Positions 45,286 through 53,977 of a stretch of 64,000 nucleotides of DNA are shown here, in pieces. Origin of the DNA: Amycolatopsis orientalis DSM 40040 = KCTC 9412. GTDB taxonomy: Bacteria > Actinomycetota > Actinomycetes > Mycobacteriales > Pseudonocardiaceae. How positions within the stretch are numbered: position 1 is the stretch's first letter; each line of letters starts with the position of its first letter. A program made the translations under genes and the position numbers. The notes beneath the pieces were generated by a model. It saw only the letters and a list, made by a program, of their open reading frames with translations. It searched no databases and had not been told where the DNA came from. The stretch is from assembly GCF_000478275.1 (NCBI RefSeq), contig NZ_ASJB01000057.1, positions 124,001 to 188,000 on the forward strand, given 5' to 3'.

Positions 45286-46224
45286 TCAGAGCTTGCCGGT
45301 GCCTGCTCCGCTCCGGACCATCGAACTGACGTTCGCGGCCGTGTCGAGTGAGTACGAGTAGGGGAGGCTCTTCACGCTGCCTCCGGCGTCACCGGCGCCG
45401 GAGTTGACGAAGTGGTTGTTGCGGGCGACCAGGCTGCCCGCGGGCGAGCTGCCTTCACCGCGGTGGAACGGATCCTTCGTGTTCTCGAAGTAGTTTCCTT
45501 CGACCAGGACACCGGCCTCCATTGTGGACGCTACGCCGTAGGAACCGACGCTGGCGTAGTAGTTGTTGTACACGTGGACGGGGTTCCCGAAGCGCACCCG
45601 CGGGTGGCGCTGGTTCGTGCCCGCGAACCAGTTGTGGTGGTAGGTCACCCGGAGCTTGCCGCGATCCTCGCCGCCGTTGTCGTCACTGTGTCCCAGCAAC
45701 ATCGTCTTGTCGTGGGAGCTGAACTTGTTCCAGGACACGGTGACGTAGTCCGACGCGCGTTTGACGTCGACGGCGCCGTCGTAGCCGTTCGAGAAGCTGT
45801 TGTGATCGATCCAGACCCTGGTCGAGTACTGGACGTTGATCGCGTCGTCCGACCAGTTCCGGAAGTTCAGGTTGCGGACGACCACGTTGGAGACCTTGGT
45901 GATGTTGAGCCCGCCGCCGGTGATCTCGGCGCCGGTGCCGACGCCGAGGATCGTCTTGTTGGCGGCGACCTTCTGCATTCCCGAGAGCGCGATGGACCCG
46001 GAGACCCGGATCACCGCCGGACTCGAGGACTGCATGGCCGAGATCAACGCCGACGACGTCGACACGGTCACCGGCGTCGCGCTGCCGCCACCGGTCGTAC
46101 CGTCGCCTTGGGTCGCCCAGCCGGCGAGATCGAACGACGCCGCGGTCGCCGGTGGGGAACCGAGGATGGTCCCCGCCGCCAACACGGTGACGGCGATGGC
46201 CGTACGCAAGGTTTTCTTCGTCAT
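45286..46224 (-). CDS. Secreted pectate lyase, family PL1
   Basis: A 312-residue protein with a signal peptide (about 1-29) and a compact PL1 beta-helix. Family marks are IWIDHNSF-like VWIDHNSFSNGYDGAVDV, DYVTVSWNKFSSHDKTMLLG and RHPRVRFGNPVHVYNNYY (catalytic Arg region). It differs clearly from the longer PL1 product of the convergent gene. GGGAGG precedes the ATG at 46224. A LacI-type operator (46303-46316) lies 79 bp upstream. Confidence 0.88.
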   Translation of the reverse strand: MTKKTLRTAIAVTVLAAGTILGSPPATAASFDLAGWATQGDGTTGGGSATPVTVSTSSALISAMQSSSPAVIRVSGSIALSGMQKVAANKTILGVGTGAEITGGGLNITKVSNVVVRNLNFRNWSDDAINVQYSTRVWIDHNSFSNGYDGAVDVKRASDYVTVSWNKFSSHDKTMLLGHSDDNGGEDRGKLRVTYHHNWFAGTNQRHPRVRFGNPVHVYNNYYASVGSYGVASTMEAGVLVEGNYFENTKDPFHRGEGSSPAGSLVARNNHFVNSGAGDAGGSVKSLPYSYSLDTAANVSSMVRSGAGTGKL

Positions 46225-46583
46225 GATGATTCCTCCCGCCGGGCGGGCCACGATGCCCGCCTGGGGTCGATGGGATGGGGAAACGCACTTTTCGCCGAGT
46301 TCGGAAAGCGCTTTCCCGACCGACGGTAAACAGGCTCCGCGGTGACTGTCAACAGTCCGGTCAGGTGGTGACCGCGAACCGGTCACCAAGAACCGGGCGA
46401 ACGGGCGAACCATTGTCTCGGTGCGCCGCCTCGGTTAGCATCGTCGTGGCAGCGATGGAAACCGGCTCGGCGCCTCGCGTTCACGATCCCCTCGAAATTC
46501 GGTCCCCGCCGACTCCGCGGTGGGGTCCTCGAACATCGTCGAAATGTTCCGCCGCGAACTCTGCAGGCTCGATGGAGTGCCTT
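46225..46583. promoter_or_regulatory. Divergent control region between PL1 and CE2 genes
   Basis: A 359-bp gap. It contains the operator GGAAAGCGCTTTCC at 46303-46316 and a weaker look-alike near 46279 (GGAAACGCACTTTTC). No coding region is recognisable. Expected to carry promoters in both directions. Confidence 0.5.
46303..46316. promoter_or_regulatory. LacI-type operator before PL1
   Basis: GGAAAGCGCTTTCC, identical to the site before the PL3 gene (31465-31478). The two lyase genes are therefore probably in one regulon. Confidence 0.7.
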
Positions 46584-47639
46584 ATGAGAACCATGACCAT
46601 GTCGCCCACGTCCGTGAGAAAGCGCTTTCCTCGATGGAGTACGAGAGTGTGCGCCGTCCTAGTCGGAATGCTGGCGGTCGTGGCGACCGCGGCACCGCAG
46701 TCAGCGGCCGCGACGGGGGACGGGTCGCCCACCGATTCGAACATCAAGTACTTCGGCCGGTGGGACACGCGGTCGGCGAGCGCCTATGTCTCCGAGTGGG
46801 CCGGTGCGTACGTCGTGGTCGGTTTCACCGGGACCACGGTGAAACTGCGCCAGCGGCGGGCGATCGATCTGTTCGCGAGCATCGACGGCGGCCCCTTCGT
46901 GTCCTATGTGAATGTCAGTGGGACGGCGAACCTGACGCCGAGGCCGCTCGCGGCGGGAACGCACACCCTGCGGGTGTCGTATCGCCCGGTCGCGGGTTCG
47001 TACCACGGTGACGCGGTCTTCCAAGGGGTCACCCTCGATCCGGGCGCCAGAACCGTGGCGCCGACGGTCCCGTCACGGATCATCGAGTTCGTCGGCGACT
47101 CGATCACCGTCGGACAGCGGTCCTCCCGCCAGGCGTTGACCGCCTACGGCTGGCTGGTCGGGGAGCGGCTGCGCGCCGGGCACACCCAGATCGCGGTGGG
47201 CGGCGCGTGCCTGTATCCGGCCTCCGACGGGTGCATCGGGATGAGTCAGCGGTTCCTCCGGACCGGCTTAGCCCCGGACTCGCCGAACTGGAACTTCGCG
47301 CGCTACCAAGCCGACACCGTGGTGATCAATCTCGGCACCAACGACGTCGGGCACGGGGTGACGTCGGAGCAGTTCCGCGGCGCGTACGTGACCTTGCTGC
47401 GCAACATCCGCGCGAAGTATCCCAACGCGACCATCCACGCGATGCAGACCTTCCGGAAGCGCTACGTCACCGAGACGAAGGCCGCCGTCAAGACGGTGAC
47501 CGACGGCGGCGACACCAAGGTCCGCTATATCGACACCACCGGCTGGATCGACGAAGCCACCGACACCGCCGACAACGTCCACCCGAACGACACCGGTCAT
47601 CGCAAGATCGCCGATCGGCTCGCCCCGCTGCTGGGCTGA
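46584..47639 (+). CDS. Secreted CE2-type SGNH carbohydrate esterase
   Basis: A 351-residue protein: a signal peptide (about 1-45, long basic n-region), an N-terminal beta-sandwich (about 55-155, IKYFGRWDTRSASAYVSEW), then an SGNH esterase domain with GDSITVG (Ser), NLGTNDVGHG and DNVHPNDTGH (Asp/His). This order is that of CE2 acetyl-xylan/acetyl-polysaccharide esterases. It probably removes acetyl groups from pectin or hemicellulose. GGAG lies 7 nt before the ATG at 46584. An operator-like palindrome (46617-46630) lies inside the signal-peptide codons; if it is functional, a GTG at 46614 is a less likely alternative start. Confidence 0.82.
   Translation: MRTMTMSPTSVRKRFPRWSTRVCAVLVGMLAVVATAAPQSAAATGDGSPTDSNIKYFGRWDTRSASAYVSEWAGAYVVVGFTGTTVKLRQRRAIDLFASIDGGPFVSYVNVSGTANLTPRPLAAGTHTLRVSYRPVAGSYHGDAVFQGVTLDPGARTVAPTVPSRIIEFVGDSITVGQRSSRQALTAYGWLVGERLRAGHTQIAVGGACLYPASDGCIGMSQRFLRTGLAPDSPNWNFARYQADTVVINLGTNDVGHGVTSEQFRGAYVTLLRNIRAKYPNATIHAMQTFRKRYVTETKAAVKTVTDGGDTKVRYIDTTGWIDEATDTADNVHPNDTGHRKIADRLAPLLG
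46617..46630. promoter_or_regulatory. LacI-type operator variant within the CE2 signal-peptide codons
   Basis: AGAAAGCGCTTTCC matches the pectate-lyase operators in 13 of 14 bases. It lies 33 nt inside the CE2 gene and could block elongation or an early initiation complex. Confidence 0.5.
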
Positions 47640-47663
47640 AACAACCGTGGAACGGAGTGATCG

Positions 47664-49460
47664 ATGCGTACGCTCGTAATCGCCCTCGTCGGCGCCCTGA
47701 CCGTCGCACTGGCACCGGCCGCAGTCATGGCGGCCGAAGCGCAAGGGCCGGACAAGCTCGGCCGGGGTGTCCTCAACATCCATGGCGCGGAGGGAAACCA
47801 GGTCAGCTGGCGCCTCCTCGCCGATGACCCGCCCGGCGTCCGGTTCAACGTCTACCGCGACGGCCTGAAGGTCGCCGAGGTCGGAGGCCCGACCACCTAC
47901 CGGGACAAGGGAGCTCCGGCGAACGCGCGCTATTCGGTGCGCGCGGTCGTCGGCGGCGTCGAGCGGCCCGCCGCGGCGGGTGCCGAGGAATCGCTGACCT
48001 TCGACGCGGGCGTCGCGGCCGCCACCAGGGACGTGCCGTTGCAGATCCCCGCGGGCGGTACCACTCCGTCCGGTGAGGCGTACACCTACTCCGCCAACGA
48101 CGCGAGTGTCGGCGACCTCGACGGGGACGGGCAGTACGAGATCGTCCTGAAATGGGATCCCAGTAACGCCAAGGACAACTCGCAGTCCGGCTACACCGGG
48201 AACGTCTACCTCGACGCGTACAAGCTCAACGGCACGCGGATGTGGCGGATCGACCTCGGGCGCAACATCCGCGCGGGCGCGCATTACACGCAGTTCCAGG
48301 TCTTCGACTACGACGGCGACAACCGCGCCGAAGTCGCCGTCAAGACCTCGGACGGCACCCGCTCGGGAACCGGGCAGGTGATCGGCAACGCCGGCGCCGA
48401 TCACCGCAATGCGAGCGGCTACATCCTGACCGGGCCCGAGTTCCTGACCGTCTTCCGCGGTACCGACGGCGCGATCCTCGATACGGAGAACTACGTCCCG
48501 GCGCGCGGGAACGTCGCCGACTGGGGTGACAACTACGGCAACCGGGTCGACCGCTTCCTCGCCGGGACGGCCTATGTGGACGGTTCCCGGCCGAGCATCA
48601 TCATGGCCCGCGGCTATTACACCCGCTCGGTGATCTCCGCGTGGGACTTCCGCAACGGGCAGCTGACCCGCCGCTGGACCTACGACTCCGGGAACAGCAA
48701 CACCGGTGCCTACGGTCAGGGCAACCACAACCTGTCCGTCGCCGACGTGGACGCCGACGGCAGGGACGAGATCGTCTACGGCTCGGCGACCATCGACGAC
48801 AACGGCACGCTGATGTACCGGACCGGGTTCGGTCACGGCGACGCCATGCACGTCGGCGATCTGGTGCCCAGCCGTGCCGGGCTGGAGGTGTTCACCGTCC
48901 ACGAATCCAAGACCGCGCCGTCGATGGACGTGCACGATGCCCGGACCGGCCAGGTCATCTACCGGGCACCGACCTGTGGCTGTGACACCGGCCGCGGCGT
49001 GGCGGCGGACGTCTGGTCCGGCAACCCCGGCGCGGAGATCTGGTCGTCGACGGACGGCGGGCTGCGCAGTGCGGCGACCGGCGCACAGGTGGCGAGCCGC
49101 AAACCCGGTTCGATGAACTTCGTGGTCTGGTGGGACGGCGACGCCCAGCGCGAACTGCTCGACGGTACCCATATCGACAAGTACGGCACCGGCGGTGACA
49201 CGCGCCTGCTGACCGCCTCCGGGGTGCGGTCCAACAACGGCACCAAGGCGACTCCGGCGCTGTCGGCGGACATCCTCGGTGACTGGCGCGAAGAGGTCAT
49301 CTGGCCGACGACCGACAACCGGGCGCTGCGGATCTACTCGACGACCGACTCGACCGGCATCTCCCGGCCGTCGCTGATGCAGGACCGCCAGTACCGGGTC
49401 GCGGTCGCCTGGCAGAACACCGCCTACAACCAGCCGCCCCACCCGAGTTTCGCGATGTGA
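47664..49460 (+). CDS. Rhamnogalacturonan lyase, family PL11
   Basis: A 598-residue protein with a signal peptide (about 1-23) and the eight-bladed beta-propeller of PL11 (YesW/YesX type). Repeated Ca-binding loops are visible, such as VGDLDGDGQYEIVLKWDPSN, FDYDGDNRAEVAVKTSDGT and VADVDADGRDEIVYGSATID. It cleaves the rhamnose-galacturonate backbone of rhamnogalacturonan I by beta-elimination outside the cell. GGAG precedes the ATG at 47664. It is followed by a CE12 esterase gene 18 bp on. Confidence 0.92.
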   Translation: MRTLVIALVGALTVALAPAAVMAAEAQGPDKLGRGVLNIHGAEGNQVSWRLLADDPPGVRFNVYRDGLKVAEVGGPTTYRDKGAPANARYSVRAVVGGVERPAAAGAEESLTFDAGVAAATRDVPLQIPAGGTTPSGEAYTYSANDASVGDLDGDGQYEIVLKWDPSNAKDNSQSGYTGNVYLDAYKLNGTRMWRIDLGRNIRAGAHYTQFQVFDYDGDNRAEVAVKTSDGTRSGTGQVIGNAGADHRNASGYILTGPEFLTVFRGTDGAILDTENYVPARGNVADWGDNYGNRVDRFLAGTAYVDGSRPSIIMARGYYTRSVISAWDFRNGQLTRRWTYDSGNSNTGAYGQGNHNLSVADVDADGRDEIVYGSATIDDNGTLMYRTGFGHGDAMHVGDLVPSRAGLEVFTVHESKTAPSMDVHDARTGQVIYRAPTCGCDTGRGVAADVWSGNPGAEIWSSTDGGLRSAATGAQVASRKPGSMNFVVWWDGDAQRELLDGTHIDKYGTGGDTRLLTASGVRSNNGTKATPALSADILGDWREEVIWPTTDNRALRIYSTTDSTGISRPSLMQDRQYRVAVAWQNTAYNQPPHPSFAM

Positions 49461-49478
49461 CCGAGTCAGGAGTGTCCG

Positions 49479-50342
49479 ATGTGGATTCGTTCGAGGAAAT
49501 GGCTGCTCGCCTTGGTCGTGGGAGCGCTGTTACCGGTGACGATCGGCGGGGAAGCGGCCGCCTCGGCCGCGCCGGTCTGTGACCCCGGCGGTACGGGCCA
49601 ACGGAGTGCCGCCGACCCGGCCGCGGTCAAGATCAAGGTGTGGCTGGCGGGTGATTCGACGATGGCGGATCCCCGGACCAGCTGCCCGGTCGGCTGGGGC
49701 AACCAGTTCGGCCCGTTGTTCACCGGCGACGTCACGGTGGTCAACAACGCGGTGGCCGGCCGGAGCGTGCAGACCTGGCTGTACGAGTCGAACGTGCAGA
49801 GCACCATGGATTCCGGCGGGGAATGCGTGGTCAGCCCGAAGACCTACGCCCAGCGCTGGACCTCGATGCTCGACCCGGTGACCGGGATGAAGGCGGGGGA
49901 CTACCTCTTCATCCAGTTCGGGATCAACGACGGGAGCCGCACCTGCCCCCGGCACGTGGGCCCGGCGCGATACCAGGAACTCCTCGGTGTCATGGTGAAG
50001 GCCGCCAAGGACCGCGGGGTCCGGCCCGTGCTGCTGACACCGGTCGCGGCGATCACATGCAGCGGGGCGACCGCGGTCGGCAACCGCGGATTCCTGACCG
50101 AGACCATGGCCGCCGGCCGGGCAGCCCAGGTGCCGGTGATCGACCTGCACAAGCTGAGCTACACGTTGTACAACTCGCTCAAGTTCTGTCCGAACGACGG
50201 GGACTACACCCGGGGCCCGGTGGGGGCCTTCTTCTGTGCCGATCACACGCATTTCGAAGCCGCCGGAGCACGGCAGATCGCGGGCGTGGTGGCGAAAGCG
50301 GTGCGGGATCAGAAGATTCCCCTCGCCTCCTATCTCAGGTGA
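49479..50342 (+). CDS. Rhamnogalacturonan acetylesterase, family CE12
   Basis: A 287-residue SGNH esterase with a signal peptide (about 1-31). GDSTMADP carries the nucleophile Ser, FGINDGSRTC the Asn block, and ADHTHFEAAGA the Asp/His pair. The family removes acetyl groups from rhamnogalacturonan I, opening it to the PL11 lyase encoded just upstream. Cysteines are consistent with export. Confidence 0.9.
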   Translation: MWIRSRKWLLALVVGALLPVTIGGEAAASAAPVCDPGGTGQRSAADPAAVKIKVWLAGDSTMADPRTSCPVGWGNQFGPLFTGDVTVVNNAVAGRSVQTWLYESNVQSTMDSGGECVVSPKTYAQRWTSMLDPVTGMKAGDYLFIQFGINDGSRTCPRHVGPARYQELLGVMVKAAKDRGVRPVLLTPVAAITCSGATAVGNRGFLTETMAAGRAAQVPVIDLHKLSYTLYNSLKFCPNDGDYTRGPVGAFFCADHTHFEAAGARQIAGVVAKAVRDQKIPLASYLR

Positions 50343-50375
50343 CCTTTGCCCGGGCCGAACGGAAGGTGATCGAAC

Positions 50376-51677
50376 ATGGTTCCCCGCCGCTACGCGATAG
50401 CCGGGCTCGGGTCGCGTGCCGAACTGTTCGTCCGGGCGATCGCCGAGCACGCCGAACTGGCGGCGTTCTGCGACCGCAACCGGACCCGGATGGCCGTGCA
50501 CAACGACTGGCTGACCGGCGCGACGGGACGGGCACCCGTCCCGTGTTACCCGGCGGAGGACTTCACGGCCATGCTGGAGAAGGAGCGAATCGACGTCGTC
50601 GTCGTGTGCACGCCGGACCATACGCACGCGGGCCTGATCGCGGACGCGCTCGGTGCGGGTTGTGCCGTGATCACCGAGAAGCCGATGGCCGTGGACGCGA
50701 CGGGATGCCGCCGGATCCTCGAGGCACAGCGGCGGACCGGCGGCCGGGTGACGGTCGGGTTCAACTACCGCTACAACCCGCTGCACCGGCAGGTCCGTGA
50801 CCTGCTCGCGGACCGGGTCGTCGGCGACGTCGGCTCGGTCGACTTCGAATGGTTGCTGGACACCCAGCACGGTGCCGACTATTTCCGCCGGTGGCATCGG
50901 GACAAGGCCGCTTCCGGCGGGCTGCTCGTGCACAAGGCGAGTCACCATTTCGATCTGGTGAACTGGTGGCTCGGCAGCAGGCCGGAGACGGTTTTCGCGA
51001 TGGGGCGGTTGTTCTTCTACGGCGAGGACAACGGCGGCAGGCACGGTCTGCGCCGGGAGTACGAGCGGGCGACGGGGGACAGCGCGGCCGACGGCGACCC
51101 GTTCGCGCTGGACCTGGGGTTCTCGCCCCGGCTGAGCGCGTTGTACCGCGATGCCGAACAGGAGGATCACTACCTGCGGGACCTGAACGTCTTCGGTCCG
51201 GGCATCACCATCGAAGACGACATGACCGTGCTCGCGCGATACGAAGGCGGTCCCCAGCTGAGCTATCACCTGGTCGCCTACTCACCGTGGGAGGGCTACC
51301 GGGTCGCGTTCACCGGCAGTGAGGGCAGGCTCGAACTCGCGGTGCGGACGAACGACCATGCCCGTCCGGCCACGCCGGGGGAGGTCCCGGTGAGTCTTCC
51401 GCCGGGAGCCGACGACGAGGCCGGGAACCGGGCGAGGCTGACGCTGCAGCGGCACTGGGCGCCGCCCGAGACGATCTTCGACGGCCCGGTCGGCGCGGGC
51501 CACGGCGGGGGCGACGAGCGGATGCTCGCCGAACTGCTGGCAGGAGGTCAGGGGGAGGCCGATCACCTGGCGGGCATGTGGTCCTTGGCGGTCGGCCTGG
51601 CGGCGAACCGCTCCATCGCGACCGGTGAAGCGATCGACGTCCGCGCTCTCGTGACCGAACTCGGAATGCCCTCGTGA
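50376..51677 (+). CDS. Gfo/Idh/MocA oxidoreductase (large type)
   Basis: A 433-residue oxidoreductase with dinucleotide fold RRYAIAGLGSRAELFVRAI, intact EKP motif (CAVITEKPMAVD), and the longer C-terminal domain of the glycoside-processing Gfo/Idh group (GGLLVHKASHHFDLVNWWL). It is not closely related to the other two oxidoreductases here. It may act on rhamnose-, galacturonate- or glycoside-derived products. The final TGA stop (51675-51677) is part of a palindromic repeat. Confidence 0.82.
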   Translation: MVPRRYAIAGLGSRAELFVRAIAEHAELAAFCDRNRTRMAVHNDWLTGATGRAPVPCYPAEDFTAMLEKERIDVVVVCTPDHTHAGLIADALGAGCAVITEKPMAVDATGCRRILEAQRRTGGRVTVGFNYRYNPLHRQVRDLLADRVVGDVGSVDFEWLLDTQHGADYFRRWHRDKAASGGLLVHKASHHFDLVNWWLGSRPETVFAMGRLFFYGEDNGGRHGLRREYERATGDSAADGDPFALDLGFSPRLSALYRDAEQEDHYLRDLNVFGPGITIEDDMTVLARYEGGPQLSYHLVAYSPWEGYRVAFTGSEGRLELAVRTNDHARPATPGEVPVSLPPGADDEAGNRARLTLQRHWAPPETIFDGPVGAGHGGGDERMLAELLAGGQGEADHLAGMWSLAVGLAANRSIATGEAIDVRALVTELGMPS

Positions 51678-51716
51678 GTGGTAATGACGGTTAGAACCGT
51701 CATTACCACTCACGAG
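51671..51716. repeat. GTGAGTGGTAA palindrome, copy 4 of 6
   Basis: A 46-bp perfect inverted repeat starting CTCGTGAGTGGTAATGACGG. It supplies the stop codon of the oxidoreductase gene and should end its transcript. Confidence 0.8.
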
Positions 51717-51791
51717 ACGCTCATGACCATCTGTAACGGACAGGGCGAAAATGGTCTGACCTTAGAGGCGGGGGAGTCGCCGGTCAAGACG

Positions 51792-51840
51792 TTGTGTTGA
51801 CCGGCCGCGTGGTCCTATCGTGTCGTCGAAGCGCTTCGAC
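51792..51840 (+). promoter_or_regulatory. Promoter and LacI-type operator of the xyloglucan operon
   Basis: TTGTGT (51792) and TATCGT (51816) give a possible promoter with 18-bp spacing. Immediately after it GTCGAAGCGCTTCGAC (51825-51840) is a perfect 16-bp palindrome covering the likely transcription start. The near-identical GTCGAATCGATTCGAC lies before the LacI gene at 62328-63335. Confidence 0.65.
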
Positions 51841-51875
51841 AGGTCGGATCACCGCGGATTCCGAGGGAGGCCACG

Positions 51876-53951
51876 ATGGCCAGCGGACATCGCCGCAAGA
51901 CGGCGGTTTCGATCCTCGTTGTGGTTTTCCTCCTGCTGGGTGACACCGTCGGGTTCGCGTCACCGGTGCCGCCGTCCTCGGGCCGTCAGACCGTCGACCT
52001 CAACCGGGACTGGCGGTTCGCCCGCGGGGACGTGCCCGGTGCGGAGACCACCCGGTTCGACGACTCGACGTGGTCGCGGGTGACGGTGCCGCACACTTGG
52101 AACGCCGAAGACGGCCAGGACGGCGGCGGTGATTACTACCGCGGAGTCGGCTGGTACCGCCGGTCGCTCGTGGTGCCGCCGCAAGCGGCGGGCCGGAAGC
52201 TCTGGCTGCAGTTCGACGGCGCGAACACCACCGCGGTGGTCTGGGTCAACGGCGTCCGGCTCGGTGAGCACAAGGGCGGCTATTCGCGGTTCCGGTTCGA
52301 CGCGACCTCCGTACTGCGGCCGGGACGGGCCAACGTCGTCGCGGTCAGCGTCAGCAACGCGCCGGACACCACGGTCGCGCCGTTGTCGGGCGACTTCACC
52401 ATGGGCGGCGGGCTGTACCGCGACGTCAGCCTGGTCGTGACCGATCGGGTGCACGTCGCCATGCTCGACTTCGGTGGCCCGGGCGTCTACCTGCGTCAAC
52501 GTGACGTGTCGGCGGGACAGGCGACGATCGACGTGACCACCAAGCTCGACGGCGGTAACGCGAAGCTGCGGACCCGGATCACCGGGGAGCACGGCAGGAC
52601 GGTCGCACAGGCAACGACGGGGGTGCGCCCGGCTGGAACCTCGGTCGCGCAGACACTCGTGATCGACCGGCCGCGCTTCTGGGCAGGCCGCGCGGACCCG
52701 TTCACCTATCAGGTCGCGGTCGACGTCCTCGACCCGCGCACGGGACGGGTCATGGATACGGTGACCGAGCCGCTCGGCGTCCGGACCGTCTCCGTGGATC
52801 CGGACAAAGGCTTGCACCTCAACGGAAACCACCTGCGCGTCCAGGGCGTGAACCTGCACCAGGACCGGATCGGCAAGGGTTTCGCGATCTCGCCTTCGGA
52901 GCTGGCGGAGGACTTCCGGCTGATGTCCGAAATGGGCGTGAACGCCGTGCGGACCGCGCACTACCAGCACGGACCCCGGTTCTACGACCTCGCCGACCGG
53001 CACGGATTCCTCGTGTGGACCGAGATCCCGCTGGTCAACCTCACCGACACGGACCCCGGCTTCCGCACCAACATCGAACAGCAGACGAGCGAGCTGGTCC
53101 GGCAGAACTTCAACCATCCGTCCGTGGTGTTCTGGGGACTGGGCAACGAACTCTGGAACGACACCCCCGAGGTCAACGAACTCGTCGCCGCGCTGACCCG
53201 GCAGGTCACTGCCGAGCGGCCGGGCGGCATGACCGCGTACGCGAGTTGCTGCGTGTGGGACCGCGGCACCTTGAACTCGCACGCCGAGATCAGCGGCTAC
53301 AACAAGTACTTCGGCTGGTACACCGACTCGACCGCGGACTTCGGGAAATGGGCCGACGAACTGCATGCCGCCGACCCGTGGCGCAGGATCGGCATGAGCG
53401 AGTACGGCGCGGGGGCGAGCGTCCACCAGCACGAGGAGCGTCCGGCGCGGCCGGTACCGGATTCGGATTGGCATCCCGAGGAGTACCAAGCCTCCTTCCA
53501 CGAGGACTACTGGCGCGCGATCGAGAGCCGTCCGTACCTGTGGGGCGGCTTCGTCTGGGTGATGTTCGACTTCGCCTCGGACGGTCGCAGCGAAGGGGAC
53601 ACCTACGGCCGCAACGACAAGGGCCTGGTGACCGGGGACCGCGCGATCCGCAAGGACGCGTACTACTGGTACCAGGCGAACTGGACCCGGACCCCGGTCG
53701 TCCACCTCGCCGGCGGCCGCTGGACGGAGCGGACGGTTCCGAAAACCGACGTCAAGGTGTACACGAACGCCGACACCGTCACACTGCACGTCAACGGCAC
53801 ACAGGTCGGGACAGCGCGCAGCGGCGCCGACCGGGTCGTCGTCTGGCCCGAAGTCTCCCTCAGTCCCGGACCCAACGTGGTCACGGTCTCCGGAGTCAAG
53901 GACGGCCGTACCCGCACAGACCAGGCCACGTGGACCCTCACCGGCCGATGA
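51876..53951 (+). CDS. Secreted GH2 glycosidase (beta-galactosidase-like)
   Basis: A 691-residue protein with a signal peptide (about 1-28), an N-terminal jelly-roll sugar-binding domain, an immunoglobulin-like domain and a TIM barrel. The general acid Glu is in VVFWGLGNELWND and the nucleophile Glu in RIGMSEYGAGAS. A C-terminal beta domain (about 600-691) ends the protein. GH2 includes beta-galactosidases, beta-glucuronidases and others; beta-galactosidase is favoured by the operon. GGGAGG precedes the ATG. It is the first gene of a six-gene operon with operator 51825-51840 just upstream. Confidence 0.85.
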   Translation: MASGHRRKTAVSILVVVFLLLGDTVGFASPVPPSSGRQTVDLNRDWRFARGDVPGAETTRFDDSTWSRVTVPHTWNAEDGQDGGGDYYRGVGWYRRSLVVPPQAAGRKLWLQFDGANTTAVVWVNGVRLGEHKGGYSRFRFDATSVLRPGRANVVAVSVSNAPDTTVAPLSGDFTMGGGLYRDVSLVVTDRVHVAMLDFGGPGVYLRQRDVSAGQATIDVTTKLDGGNAKLRTRITGEHGRTVAQATTGVRPAGTSVAQTLVIDRPRFWAGRADPFTYQVAVDVLDPRTGRVMDTVTEPLGVRTVSVDPDKGLHLNGNHLRVQGVNLHQDRIGKGFAISPSELAEDFRLMSEMGVNAVRTAHYQHGPRFYDLADRHGFLVWTEIPLVNLTDTDPGFRTNIEQQTSELVRQNFNHPSVVFWGLGNELWNDTPEVNELVAALTRQVTAERPGGMTAYASCCVWDRGTLNSHAEISGYNKYFGWYTDSTADFGKWADELHAADPWRRIGMSEYGAGASVHQHEERPARPVPDSDWHPEEYQASFHEDYWRAIESRPYLWGGFVWVMFDFASDGRSEGDTYGRNDKGLVTGDRAIRKDAYYWYQANWTRTPVVHLAGGRWTERTVPKTDVKVYTNADTVTLHVNGTQVGTARSGADRVVVWPEVSLSPGPNVVTVSGVKDGRTRTDQATWTLTGR

Positions 53952-53977
53952 TCACCGATTTCGTGGAGGAAGCACCG

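Noticed and set aside
47268-49442. 724-codon open frame opposite the PL11 lyase
   Set aside because: An antisense shadow produced by high third-position GC; no ribosome site and no domain.
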